A stretch of 64,000 bases of DNA from Edaphochlamys debaryana (taxonomy: Eukaryota; Chlorophyta; Chlorophyceae; Chlamydomonadales), in assembly GCA_016858145.1 (NCBI GenBank), contig JAEHOE010000053.1, positions 372,001 through 436,000 of the forward strand. The letters run 5' to 3'. The notes under the pieces were generated by a model, which was not told the origin of the DNA, searched no databases, and saw nothing but the letters and a program-made list of their open reading frames with translations. The translations under genes and the position numbers were made by a program. Below are positions 10,101-21,109 of the stretch, one piece after another (position 1 is the stretch's first letter; each line of letters begins with the position of its first letter).

Positions 10101-12486
10101 CAGCACCTTCCGGAAGCGATTGGAGTTGGCCACCTCGTTCCTGCAAGCAGCCACCGCGAGATCAATCCCGCATCATGAGACCTTGCCGTACTCAGCACCC
10201 AACAGCTCCCAGCACACACGCACTGTACGGCATAATCACTAAACGCCGCTGTACGGCAGCCCGCCGTACCTGAAGTCCAGCTCCACCTCCAGCTTGGCCG
10301 CCATCTCCTCGTACAGCCACGTCAGCCGGATGGCCGGGAACAGCGCCCCCGCCGCCAGCGCCAGCACCCGCATGGTGGTCAGGTCGGCCGTGACGGAGGA
10401 GGCCAGGCCCGGGTACTGGACCTGGGTAAGGAGGGGGGAAGGGAACGGTTGGGGGAAGGGAAGGGGGAAGGGAAGGGGGATCATGGGGTAGATCTGGGCT
10501 GCGTCAGCGCTTCGGCCATGCGCTGCATCCAGGTGCAGGCGAGTGGAAGAGGGCCCACAGCTCTCACGGCACAGGCACGGAACAGGCCCCAAACACACGG
10601 TCCCCCCCCGTCCATCCCCCCGCTCCGCACCTTGACGGCCACCTCTCTCCCGTCCTTGAGAACGGCGTGGTGCACCTGGGGCCGGAGGAAGGGGCAGGAG
10701 CGCTCAACGGGTGCGCTAGTTGCCAAGTTGCCACGGTTGCGATAGTTGCCAGCATTCCGTGTTACTGACGTCAGCCATGCGGTCATCTTCGGACTGCCCC
10801 AGATGTCTCAGGCTCTCGTCGGCCCGCAGGTGAAGCCCTGGCCGTGACCCTTCCACTTGAGGTAAGCACGGGGGAGCAGGGGCGCCGCGTCGCGCGCGCC
10901 GCTGCTCCCGCTGGGTTTACGTCGAGTGCAAGGGTCACGGCCAGTGCTTCACCTCAGCCCGCTAAGCCGTCAGGCTTTGCCTTGCACAGCATACCGTTCC
11001 GGAGCCAGCGCTAGGAGCTGCAGCTCACACAACTGGGCATGACCCTCCTACCCCATGTTTGCGGGGCAGGAGCAGAGGCATGCGCGCTCGCGGTGTCTCT
11101 GCATGATCACCAAGGCTCCCTGCCACGTGGCCAGGTCCAACAAGCGCCCGGTTTCGAGCACCCACGCACGCAGGGCCGCCCTGCCTCTCAGTCCCAGCGT
11201 GGGCCCCACCGGCCCCGCCCCACCTGCGCCAGGGAGGCCGCGGCCGTGGCCCGGCGGTTGAAGGTGGCGAAGAGCTGGTCCACGCGGGAGCGGCCGCCCA
11301 GCTCCCGCTCCAACATGCGCCGGACCTTGGGGAAGGGGCGTGAAGGGGGAGGGATGGAAGAGGAGGGTGGTGCTGAGAGAAACTGCGGGTCCCTCGAGCA
11401 AGCGGGGGCCAGAGGGGGGCAGGGGCGAGAGCGCCGAGAGGTGAGGGCGTGGGACGCACGCCGCGGTGGGGTACACCAAGTGAGCGGGCAAGATCCCCAC
11501 GGTTGGGGAGCGGGGGATGAGCCACGCATTCCGCCACAACGCAAGCCTCGGAGGGTGCTTAGGCGGAGGAGGATTGAGAGCAGAGGCCGGCGCCCCACCT
11601 GCTTGTAGGGCTTGGGCACGGCCCGGTCCTCCAACTGGCTCAGCACGGTGCGGTACTCCCGGGGCACGCCCCCGAACGAGGCCGCGAACTGCCCCGCCTT
11701 GACGTACACGCCCCCGTTGCGCCGGCACACCTGCGGGGCCGGGGGCGCAGCGGGCGTGGAGGGACGCCCGGAGGGCAGCAGAGCGGTTCCGCTCCCCTAT
11801 CCTTTCCCCCTCCCTCCTTCCGCCGCTGCCCCAGTCCCTCGCCCCCACCTCCAGCAGCTGAGTGGCCCAGTAAGTGTGCAGCGCCGCCAGCGCCTCCTGA
11901 TAGGCCTCGTCAGCCTCCGTGTCCACCCCCAGGCAGGAGGCCTGCAGGGGCAGGTGAAGGCGTCCAGACAGGGGTTGGAACAGGCATTTGGGGCGGCGTG
12001 AGACGGTGGGGAACAGCAAAAGGCAATACCTGTTTGCCTGTAAGCCCTCGCGAATGTTTGCCGGCCGCCCACCTGGAAGCGCTTGTAGCTAAGGCTTGAG
12101 CGCACGGCCCACAGGACGGTCCGCATCGTGCGAGGCGTCGCCGAGGCAAGGCTCCGGGCCATCTCCGTCGCGCGCGCGACCGCCGAGGCGCAGCCCACTA
12201 GCGCCGCCAGTAGGACGAGCATGCCGTACAGCCGCCGCAGTACGGCACGCCCCATGCCGTGCATGGTACGCACCAGTGCCGTGGCGTCCGCGGCCGCCGC
12301 CACCGCACCGGGCGGCAGCGCGGCGGCGGGTGCACGGGAGACGCCGCCGCCGTACGGCGCGTACGGGAAACCGAAGATGTACGGCCCCCGGTGCAGCGAG
12401 TACGAGCCCGCCGCCGAGTGGGCGAAGTGCGAGTGGCCGCGGAGCAGCGCTAGGTAGCGCACGGCCTTGGCAAAGAGGACCCGCAT
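7125..12486 (-). CDS. ABC1K/UbiB-family atypical protein kinase, ADCK1-like
   Basis: Sixteen exons, 612 residues, all phases closing: 12073-12486, 11849-11941, 11599-11730, 11224-11325, 10631-10675, 10270-10421, 10035-10140, 9786-9848, 9433-9498, 9175-9226, 8871-8956, 8392-8463, 8068-8133, 7789-7922, 7402-7518, 7125-7263. Hallmarks of the ABC1/UbiB/ADCK family appear in order: KxGQ (VYVKAGQFAAS, K180-Q183), the Ala-rich loop (ATAAASLAQ), VAVK (K262), ExD-type ELDF, catalytic loop HGDPHPGN (395-402) and metal-binding DHG (LDHGTY, D431). DHG in place of DFG and the overall order resemble ADCK1 of animals. Family knowledge: these are mitochondrial or plastid ATPase/kinase-like proteins tied to quinone or lipid metabolism. 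N-terminal residues 1-138 hold hydrophobic stretches and may include an organelle presequence, but I cannot assign the compartment. The gene starts 127 nt after the stop of the upstream gene on the same strand. Confidence 0.9.
8338..8413 (-). repeat. Duplicated exon/donor boundary within intron 12 of the ADCK1-like gene
   Basis: The 3' end of exon 12 with its GT donor (copy at about 8387-8413) is repeated almost perfectly 49 bp further into the intron (about 8338-8364). Each copy is about 26 bp. The result is two equivalent splice donors in tandem. Confidence 0.75.
8650..8870. repeat. Diverged tandem duplication in an intron
   Basis: Two roughly 108-bp units in intron 11 of the ADCK1-like gene. 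Both contain ACCGCAGAGG followed by related sequence with ACGAGCTCGG, at about 8652 and 8760. The copies have diverged by several substitutions and small indels. Confidence 0.55.
10820..10966. repeat. Intronic foldback (inverted-repeat) element
   Basis: Lies in intron 4 of the ADCK1-like gene. The left arm (about 10829-10878, containing GGTGAAGCCCTGGCCGTGAC) pairs with the reverse complement of the right arm (about 10901-10955, containing GGTCACGGCCAGTGCTTCAC), with a GC-rich spacer of about 20 nt. Arms match over about 50 bp with scattered mismatches. This is typical of a MITE or foldback element. I could not define a target-site duplication. Confidence 0.7.
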
Positions 12487-12613
12487 GGTTAGCTATAGCT
12501 GCCTACTGGCTAGTCTCTCCTGTTGTTGTTGCTCCGAGATTGTAGAATCCAGACGCTACAAGCTCCACCAGTGCTACTGCACCGGCCGCTGGTACGAGAG
12601 GACCTGAGCGTCT
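12487..12613 (-). other. 127-nt intercistronic gap
   Basis: Separates the stop of the 268-residue ORF (12614-12616) from the ATG of the ADCK1-like gene (12484-12486). Contains no TGTAA in the minus orientation and no TATA-like sequence. This is much too short for the usual volvocine 3' UTR plus promoter. Confidence 0.7.
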
Positions 12614-13478
12614 CTACTGGGCGTCGGGCAGATGCTCGTCCGGGTCCTCGTCAGCCCGTACGTGCTCGTCCAGCGCCTCTTCAACTTCCACAGCCGCCGC
12701 TGCCGCTGCGCCGCCGACGTCCGGCTCCTCGCCTCCCCTCAGCAGCTCCTCCCAGTCAGCTGCTAGCTCCGCCTCGTTCGGCGCAGCACCGTTGCCCTGG
12801 TGTGCGCCCTGAGCCTCCTGCTGCTGGGCCCCTACCTCCTGCCGTTGCGGCTGTTGCGCCTCTTGCGGTCTCTCCGCGTCCCGTGCACCCTGCTGGTAGA
12901 TCAGCAGCCGGTGCGCGTTGGCGCCTTGGTACCTGGGCTGGCGGCCCTGGACCGCCTGAGCTGCCTGCGCGGGCTGTTGCGCAGCGCCACCCTCTGGAGC
13001 GATGCGTTCCTCAGCGTCAGACTCTGTGTCTGGCGCGACGTCAGGGAGGGATTCGAGGTCCGATTCAGATGAGCCGTCGGAGATGGATGCCTCCTCCGCA
13101 GCCCACACGTCCTCGTTGTCGAGCTGCGCGTTCGGCTCACGGTCGAACTGCGGTCCTTCAGCGTGCTCTCGCGGCACGTTTGCGGCCGGGGCAGGGTGCT
13201 GGGGGGGCTCGGCGGGGGCGGCTGGATGTGCGATGGGCGCCGGGTCGGCCTCTTCGGGGCTCTGCGACAGAACCTGCAGGCCCACGGGCGCACCGGCCTC
13301 AGAGCACGTCCGGGCCTACACGAGCGCAAACCTCCAGGCCCTGGCTTGCCTGCAGCAGGCGGAAGCGGGCGATGGCGGGAGGCAGCGAGGCCTTCTGCGC
13401 GTAGAGGTTGAGCAGCGGAGCGCTCGCCAAGATGTGAGCAGCTGTGTTCTTTTGCTGTTCCAGGCGGTAGTCCTCCAT
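12614..13478 (-). CDS. Unknown acidic low-complexity protein, 268 aa
   Basis: Two exons: 13332-13478 and 12614-13273, joined in phase 0 across a 58-nt intron (donor GAG|GTTTGCG, acceptor CTGCAG|GTTCTG). Without this splice the two halves are in different frames. I start at the ATG at 13476-13478; the open frame before it has only a GTG. The N-terminal 55 residues look globular and helical (MEDYRLEQQKNTAAHILASA, then PPAIARFRLLQASQGLEVLS). The remainder is disordered: Pro/Ala-rich, then Gln-rich and strongly acidic, ending in EDPDEHLPDAQ. No signal peptide, membrane segment or known domain is recognised. A TATATA box lies about 82 nt upstream of the ATG. The next gene on the same strand begins 127 nt downstream with no poly(A) signal between, so the two may share a transcript. 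Confidence 0.65.
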
Positions 13479-13559
13479 GCTCCGCCAAAGGCCTAGCACG
13501 CAAGGCCCATCCTCGCTATCTGCGTTGCGGGGGTCACTGCGGCAAACTCGCTCGCCGCG

Positions 13560-13565
13560 TATATA
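13560..13565 (-). promoter_or_regulatory. TATA box of the 268-aa ORF gene
   Basis: CTATATAC on the minus strand, 82-87 nt upstream of the ATG at 13478, a normal spacing for a core promoter with a short 5' UTR. Confidence 0.55.
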
Positions 13566-13595
13566 GGGCTCAGGTTATAACTAGCGTTCCTGAAT

Positions 13596-13600
13596 TTACA
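13596..13600 (-). terminator. Poly(A) signal TGTAA of the two-repeat glycoprotein gene
   Basis: TGTAA on the minus strand, about 940 nt after the stop at 14536 and about 30 bp before the TATA box of the next gene. Confidence 0.5.
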
Positions 13601-14535
13601 GGGCCAGGGCAGCGCGCTGGCGCAAAGCCAGCTCAGCCTGTGAGGCTCGCTTTCTCCCTTTGTTGCGGATGCGTCAATGCGTGGCCCTGCTATTGCTGAG
13701 TGTCCTGTGCAAGTAACAGCGACAATAGTTCACGCGCCGGGTCGTTGGCCCGGGGCTTTGCCGCGGATGGAGATGCCGGACCACGCTCGGCATGTCCGCG
13801 TCAAAGGGACACAGCGACGCAGGGGTTGCGCGGGAAAGGCAAGAGAAGTTAAGGTTTGGGGCTGCCGCGCACAAGCTGCGACGAGTCGTCGGGCGTTGGA
13901 CGCACGCACCGCTCGCTGGCCGCTCACCTTCCCTCCAGGCACCCCTGCTTCTGGCGGGCTTAGGCACCCCTGCTTCCCTCCAGGCTCAGGCACTCGGTCT
14001 TCACCACCTCCCCTTGCTTCGCCATCCCTCAAGCACCTGCTCCGGCCGCGCCCGAGAATGCCACCGACCATGAAGCCAGCGTTGCGGCTCCGACGCCCAC
14101 GCCTAGCCCGTTGCGCCCCCTGTCGACGCCCCCTGCTTGCGTGTAGTCCATGCGCGCGCATGTGCGCTGCGCCACCCAGCGCTCCTGGCTCCATGCATCT
14201 CTCACGTACCGGCACACTCACCTCCTACAAGTTGACCTGCCAGGGCTTCCGGGTCTGCCCCGAGTGTCCGTCCCTCCTTCCCGAACGGAGTCGCTGGCGG
14301 CGGCGCCATGTACAGCATGCCGGAAGCGGGAAGCCGAAGAGATTAGTCCAAAGCCAGTTCCCCGGGGGAACAAACTCTACGCTTCCATGGCTTACATGAG
14401 CAGCCCTACACACGGCTGTCCGGTCGGGTCAGCCCCCCCAGGCCATGGCTTCTGGCCCTCAGCCCCCAGAACCTCTCCCTCCCCCCCTCCCCACACCCAG
14501 ATCACGCATTTCGGCGTCACAGCCCACCGCATCTG

Positions 14536-17500
14536 CTACCAAGGCGCCGCCCCTAGCACTCGCATCCCCACCAGTGCGCACAATAGCGCTATCAGTACCT
14601 GCGGCCCTAGAGCCGCTCGCAACCCACTGCCGCCATTCCCAAGCGGCGCCGGAATGACCGTCAGGGTCGGGTCCCCAGGTTCCCGACACGACCCGCCTAA
14701 CCGCCGCACGCAGTCGCCTGGTGGCGGCGGCGACGGCGGCGGTTGACTGTCCGGCTGTACCGGGGTTACTGGTGGGACCGGCGGTACGGGCGGCGATGGC
14801 AGCGGCGGCGCGGGCGGCGGCGCAATCATCCATGACGGGCTGCTGGAGTTGAAGAGCGTCAGGCGCGCCGCCGTGAACGTGTACGGCGCGCTGCCCCGTA
14901 CGTCGCACTCGTCCGGGCCGACGATGCCGGCAAAACTCCGGTATGGCCAGCGGTTGGCCGGCTGCGCCGTACAATTGGACCTCCCGTACTTGTACGACCA
15001 GGCCCACGCGTCGCTGTCTGGCAAGAGCAAGTCCTCCAGGTCCAGGAAAGCCACACGGCACCTAGCAGGGAACTTGGCCGCTGGCGGTGCCGGGGGCAGC
15101 GGCGCATTCGGCGGCCGCGGCGCGTTGGGCGGCGGCGGCGTGGCCGATGCATTCAAGGGCGGCGGACTGGCGCCGGACGTCGTGTTGCCCGGCAAGCTAG
15201 GCCCCGGGTACCCGGTTGTACCGTTGAACCATGCACACCATGCCGGAACCGTGGCGTTGGGTTGGGAGCCATTGCAGCTGTTCAGCTGCAGGCCCGAGCA
15301 CGCCGAGCTCAGCGCCGTCCAGTTCTGCAGCGCGCCGCCGCTGCTGCAGTTGCCCAGCAGCGCCCGGCCGCCCGCCCCTACAAGGGCCACCAGGGCGTTG
15401 TACCGGCTGGTGTCCGCCACGGCGTCCCACATGTCCACCTGCACGTGGGGGGTGCAGGCAGGAAGCGGGTGAGAGACAGGTAAGCGACGAGCAGGAGACG
15501 GGAAGGGCAAGGTTGGTAGACGACTTAGTGAAGAAGTGAGGCGCGATGGCTTTGGCAGGGGTGGCCAAGCGATGAGCTGTTGGCCGCTTGTCAGTTCATG
15601 ACGCACCTGTTGGTTGGTGGTGTAGGCCGCAAAGGTGGTGTTGAGGAAGGTGGTGTTGAGCATCCAGCGGGCGGCGCAGTGTTCGCCCGTGAAGGGGCCG
15701 GGGCCCATGTCCGCGCCCTGCGGTGTTACCGGAAGGTCTGCGAGGCAGGGCGGCACGCGCAGCGTACGACACAGTTGGCATGCCAGAACAAGCACACCGG
15801 TCAAGCCTCGGCCCTGGAGCCCCCATCGCCCGTACCCAAACCGCCCCTGGCGAGATCCTTGACTCACTCTTCTCGACGCTGCTGGACAAGCCGTACAGAA
15901 AGAACCCCACAGCGGTCGCGAGCAGCTGCGCGCCGCTGGCCCCAGAGGTGCTGATGTTGGCGCGCGCGGCGGCACTCAGCACCTGCAGCGTTGTGTTGGT
16001 CCACACGCAAGTGCTGCTGCTACCGCGGCCGGCCCCGGCCCCGGTCCCTGTGCTGTTGCAGGCGGCGGCCGATGACGCCCAGGCGCAGGTCACGGCTTGG
16101 TCCAAAGGGGAGCCGGGGCAGTAGAGCCGGTTGCGCAGCACCTGGAGGGGCAGAGGTGCGGGACGGTTGTGGTTGGGGGTGGGGGGGGGGGGGGGAATCA
16201 GTAACGAGTAAAGCGAACCCAAAGCAGCAGCAAGCGGGGCCCTGGCTGGAAAGGGCTGGTGGGGTGTGGGGTGTATCGCGGGAAGGGTGGGCTAGGCATT
16301 GGGGAGGAGGGTGCGGTAGTGGCATGGCAGGACCTATAAAAGAGAAGCTCGGGTACAGAGGCAGAGCCGTGAGCCGGGGTCTTACCGTGGGGCTCAGCCC
16401 AATCATGCGTGACGCAGGGCACGGCGCAGAGCCGTTGGTGCAGAGCTCGCCGACCGTCCGCGCAATCATCCTGCGGGAGGTGGTAGGGTTTCGCACCCAT
16501 CGCGGGTTCAGGGTCACAGCGAGGGAATCCGACTCAATTACACTGCTGCGAAGCTATGCAAAGGTATGCACCAGAGAACGAACACGCGGGAGCACGTGTC
16601 TGAATGGCGGGGCGCAGCGCACCTGGCTGGATCAGTCGAGGGGTTATCGGTGCGCCCCAGGAAACTCCTGGTGGGGATTATCAGGCAGGAAGTGGAGCGC
16701 GCTTCATGCTCAGCCAGTCCCATCCGCAGGTGCATACTCCTTGCCCTTGCCCTAAAGCCCTCTGTCCAGTGCGTGTCCAAGCCACGACAGCTGAGCCCCC
16801 GGCACCAGGGTATCGGTGGAAGCCCAAACACCTCACACGTGGAGGCAAATCACGCGCCCACCCCCCGCATCCTAAATACGTGGAGGCCTCACCTGAGGTC
16901 GGCGTCACAATAGCTGGACATGCTGACAGTGACGTTGGGAGGCCCCGGCGCGATGATGTACGACACATTGACCGGGAACCCCAGTGGGTAGAAGGCCGTT
17001 GCGTTGGCGTTAGGTACGGGCATGGGCCCTCCTACCCACGCGCAGGGCCGGCCGCCAAAGAGAGGACCGGACACCGGCGGCGGCGGGGGTGGCAGGGCCG
17101 GCGGAGGTGGCGGCACAGACGTGTTGACGACGGACCACGAGAACTCGTTCCCGAATCGCACCCACGTCGTCAGCTTGCCCGTCGTACTCGTGAGCCCCGC
17201 CCCGCTCGAGTAGTTGAAGGTGTCTCGGATGCATGCATCGCGAGTCGTCTGGCTGCATGCGCTCGCGAGATCCTGGATCCTGAGCACCATCTCCTCGCGT
17301 GGTTCGCTCGCGAGGTAGATCTCATTCAGTACGATCCGCGTGGGCTTGCAGACGCCTCCGCCGGCGTCAGAAGCCTGCCAGGCGCAAGTCACGTTGCCGA
17401 CGGAGACGCACTCTGCTTCCGTCAAGAACGCTTGGCACTGTTGTGCCCAGTAGTCGATCGTGCGGTTTGCCAAGGTCGGCCCAGCCAGCGAGCAGTTCCC

Positions 17501-19820
17501 GCCGAAGAAGGTGCTGCCGGGGCCGGTCAGCACGACGGCGCCAAACAGATTGCCGCTCGTAATAGTCATGTTGTCCATGTCAGCCTGGCGGGATGTGGGT
17601 ATGGAGGGAGGAGACAGTGAAGTAAAATGACGATGCCGAAGAGGGACGGAAGGCGGGACCCAGGCACTGTGTAGCCATCTCCTAAGGCCACGGTATGCCC
17701 CCCAACGGTGTGCCCTTGCTTCTAGGCACCAACTGTCGTACCTTCTGCCACGTGTCATTGCCGAAGCTGCCGTACGCCGCCTGCAGGACAGCCGGGTCCT
17801 GCATCCATCTGCAGTACGGGCGTGGGCACACAGGCCTCAGAGCCACAGCACAGACGGTTGCACAAACTCTACTCGGACTGCAGGTGACGTGCCGAGACGG
17901 CTTGTGCCAAGGGCCACGTCGGCACCTCGCGTCTGAGCTCGCAGGCCCAGCGCCGACCTCGTCGCTACCCCTGCTGCGCTCACCGGGGCTGGCAGTAGCG
18001 GTACGGCGCTTGGCCTGGGGCGGCCTGAGGGTCGGCCTCCGCGGGTACTGCGCAGCAGATGGGGCGTGGCGGAGGACGTGGGTTTCAGGACGGCCTAACT
18101 CGTTCGCCAACAGGGAGTTTCAACTGATACCCTATCGTACGGCCTTCTGCTCCCTCTTTTGAGGAACCGCGATCACCCGCACCGCCCCTCCGTTGTTCGC
18201 TCGCTCCCTGCCACGCCCCCCCGCCTACAGTAGATGACACCCCAAGTCTCCTTTGTTTACTTCCGCACCCCCCCAAATACCTACGTGCCCTTGCGTATTG
18301 CCCTGCTGCCCAACCCTCAGCCCCCCGATACCTACATGCTCGCTTATACCCCAACACGGTGTTGGTGAGGCTGTGGTTGAAAGCGTTGAGGATGCGGGCC
18401 GCCGCCAGGCTGCTGGACACGTTGGACGCAAGGTCCTGGCTCCGCAGCGTCGTATTACTGAACACGCAGGCCGTATCTGCCGTACAAGAGGCTTCGTCGT
18501 CCCTCTGTAGACAGCGGGTTGCGTTCTCCAGACCCGAGTCTGGGCAGTACACTAGGTTCCGGAGTACCTATGTGTGGAGGGTTAGGACAACGGGCGGCGT
18601 GGGTGCCGGCAAACAATGGAGCATCTCAACCTTGGTGCGTGGCCACTGGCCAGCCCTGCTGCATCCCACGGGGCACAGGCCCTGCCCCAGAGATGCAGCC
18701 TCCATAAGAGCAAGGCACGTGCTCTCCTAACGCCCCTGACCCCGTGAATCCCCTGACGCAGTTCACCGTCACCCCGCCCGACCCAAAACAAAAAGAGCCG
18801 GCTCCAGCCTCGGCCAGCCTCGGCCCGCCACTGGGAGATACTGAATGCTCCCAGACCTCAATCGTCCTGCGACCCAAGCCCGAAAGCCGGTAACTGTGGC
18901 ACACGCACCGCTGGGCTGAAACGGAACTCCGCTAGTGAGCAATAGCCGTAGGGGGCATTCGGATAGCAGTTGTCCGTGATGGATTTGCCCAGCATCCTGC
19001 GGGCAGATCCAGTTTAGGATCGGAGCTCAACGCATGGGGCAAAGAGCTAGCCCGAGCTGCCGCGGCCTCAGCACAGCAGAAGGCAGAAGCCCCTGAGGGC
19101 TGCAGCACGGACACCCACCCCCACTGACTTTGCCATGGAGTCCGAGGGACGCTGGGCGATGGCGGTTCTGATGCTGAACGGAATCCACAGCATGTTGCCA
19201 TCGCACCAGCCCCACTGGCCCCTGGGCCCTAGCGTGGGTTGCCACCTGTGCAGCGGGGAAGAGGGATTGAGGGTTAGCCTGGTGGGTGCAGACCGTACTA
19301 GCCCCGAGGGGGTGACTCCAGAAGGGTGCCTTCCCGAGTCCCTGCCTTCCAGTGAGTTACTGAGGTCAGGTCCTCAGCTCCTCACGCTAGCAAGCCACCT
19401 CCAGTCCTCCTCCATCCTCTGGTATCACGTACAATGGCAACAGTGCCCCAGCAAGCTAGTGAGGAGGGCCGTGCCGCACGAGCCGCAGGCTTCCAACTGC
19501 GGGCCAGGCCAGCCCCCCGAAGGTGCCTATTGGCCTATGTCCGACGGGGAGTCGTGAACCCCCCTCCCTTACTCCCCCCCGGAAGACGCCCCCCCCCGCC
19601 GCTCCATGTCGCCCTCCTCTCTGCGCCCAGCACCTGCTTACACGCATTTGGGCTGTATGGTGTTGTTGGCCAGGAGGAGGAGGAAGCGCCGGGTTGGGGC
19701 ACTGCCCGGGGAGTCAATGTCCAGGAAGCTCGACTGCAGCTGACTGCTATGTGCTTCATGCCACGATACGAGCAGCGCGAGCGTCGCGCATAGCAGAATC
19801 CAGCGCGCGAGCATCGCCAT
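14536..19820 (-). CDS. Secreted Cys-rich, N-glycosylated extracellular-matrix-type protein with two homologous halves
   Basis: Ten exons, 917 residues, all phases closing: 19642-19820, 19129-19245, 18909-18996, 18350-18567, 17742-17808, 16893-17584, 16386-16470, 15868-16141, 15607-15737, 14536-15438. The N-terminus is a clear signal peptide (MAMLARWILLCATLALLVSW, cleavage near HEAHS). The body has many Cys and N-x-S/T sequons and is organised as a two-fold repeat. Shared marks are VLRN-x-x-YCP at the start of exons 4 and 8, C-V-(F/W)-(S/T)-N-T-T-L inside them, a WM motif in exons 5 and 9, and GNCS at matching places in exons 6 and 10. A short poly-Pro stretch joins the halves and another lies near the end. 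The C-terminus (ALGPQVLIALLCALVGMRVL) is hydrophobic, suggesting a GPI-anchor signal or membrane segment. It resembles volvocine pherophorin/wall proteins, but I do not see a canonical pherophorin domain. Confidence 0.8.
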
Positions 19821-21109
19821 TTCCTCGCGGCAGCCTTGCGACTTCCCGCTATCGCAGCCACAAGCTCCAAGCTACTCCACCGATGCCTCGCGCGCACAGC
19901 ATGCCTCCTGCTTGCCAACCTCGGCGGGCAGGAGGCCTGCAAGTTCGCTAAGCCAACTAGTTGCAGAGTGTGCGGAACTAAAGGTAGGTAGAATAGAAGC
20001 TGTTATAGGCGGTGCCCAGTATTGGGTTTTGCGAGGCCAGTCTATTGGGGATGGGTAACTTCCGCGGCTGGCGTGGAGCTGGTGAGGTATTGAAGGAGCA
20101 CCGGGCGGTGTTGTGTGGTCTGCGTGACAATGCGTGGTGTGTTGTCGCTCACTCCTCTGCCCCGCCCCCCAAACGGTCAACGGAAGCTGCATGGGCGGCA
20201 AGAGGCACGCTGAGAGGCACGGATGAGTGGGCTGCGCAAGACAGCCCCCGTCCAGAGCCTCACAGCGTGTGAGCCGACATGTGTTGACGTGAAGTATGGG
20301 GGGATTGAGGGGGGGACTGAGGACAGGGCTTCAGGGGCCCTGCCTAAAGAGGGCGGCGCCATCCCTGCTGCCCACTGCTGCAGACGGCACGGCGAACGAG
20401 AAGTGAAGGGCCGACCAACACATGCAGGGAAGCAAGTGGCGCTTATAAGCAAGAAACGTTGCCAAGACAGCAAGCTACTGAAGGCCAGCTTGCTGTGGCA
20501 GGAGGGCAAGGTGGGATTGGGCAGCATTGGGCTGGCTTGGTTGCAAGCTTGCAGGGACAGCTCCTGCCTCAGTGCGTCCTCCGTCAGACCCCCCCCCACA
20601 GCCACCCCAAACACCAGTCCGGCGGCGGACCTTCCCACCAAGCCTGCAACAACCTGCCTCTCACCGACGCCATTTAGCTCGCATAGCGCCAGGCGCAGCG
20701 CCCCGCAAGCCCTGCCCGCCTGCCCTGTACACCGGCCGCATCCCGGCCACCTCCTCTGCGCAAACGTCTTCTCACACGAGCCCGAGGTAGGGTCAGTCAC
20801 ATGACATCTATGACTAGGGCGCCACATGACCGGGCCCCCAACCCTTGCCTCCTCATCCAGCCCTCCTCGGTCTTCGTGCACTGTCACCTACCAGTCGCCT
20901 CCCGGTCCTCCGTGCTCAGGTACATCCCAGTGTAGAACCTCCAAAGCCAGCAAGGAGCCTTTCAGGGCAAGGCGGGCCAAGCCGGTCCTCCAAGCTCCAC
21001 CCCAAGCATCCTCGTGAGCGCCGTCAATGGTGGGCCTGCGTCATGCGCAGTTCCCGCTGCGCCAAGCCCCCAAGCCTTTTAGCCGCTCCAACCGTCCCTC
21101 CAGCGGCCC
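19821..21109. other. 5' flank of glycoprotein gene and 3' UTR of calmodulin-like gene
   Basis: About 1.3 kb with no supported gene. The right part should be the 3' UTR of the minus-strand calmodulin-like gene, but I did not find TGTAA in this interval, so its end is unknown. Confidence 0.4.

Larger units (their letters stand above)
13479..14535. other. Promoter of the 268-aa gene and 3' UTR of the two-repeat glycoprotein gene
   Basis: A compact junction. The 3' UTR of the minus-strand glycoprotein gene runs from 14535 to the TGTAA at 13596-13600. The TATA box of the next minus-strand gene lies only about 30 bp further on. Long open frames on the plus strand here have no recognisable protein character. 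Confidence 0.5.

Noticed and set aside
13677..14399. 240-codon plus-strand frame
   Set aside because: Basic, Pro/Arg-rich translation typical of GC-rich shadows; lies in the inferred 3' UTR of the glycoprotein gene.
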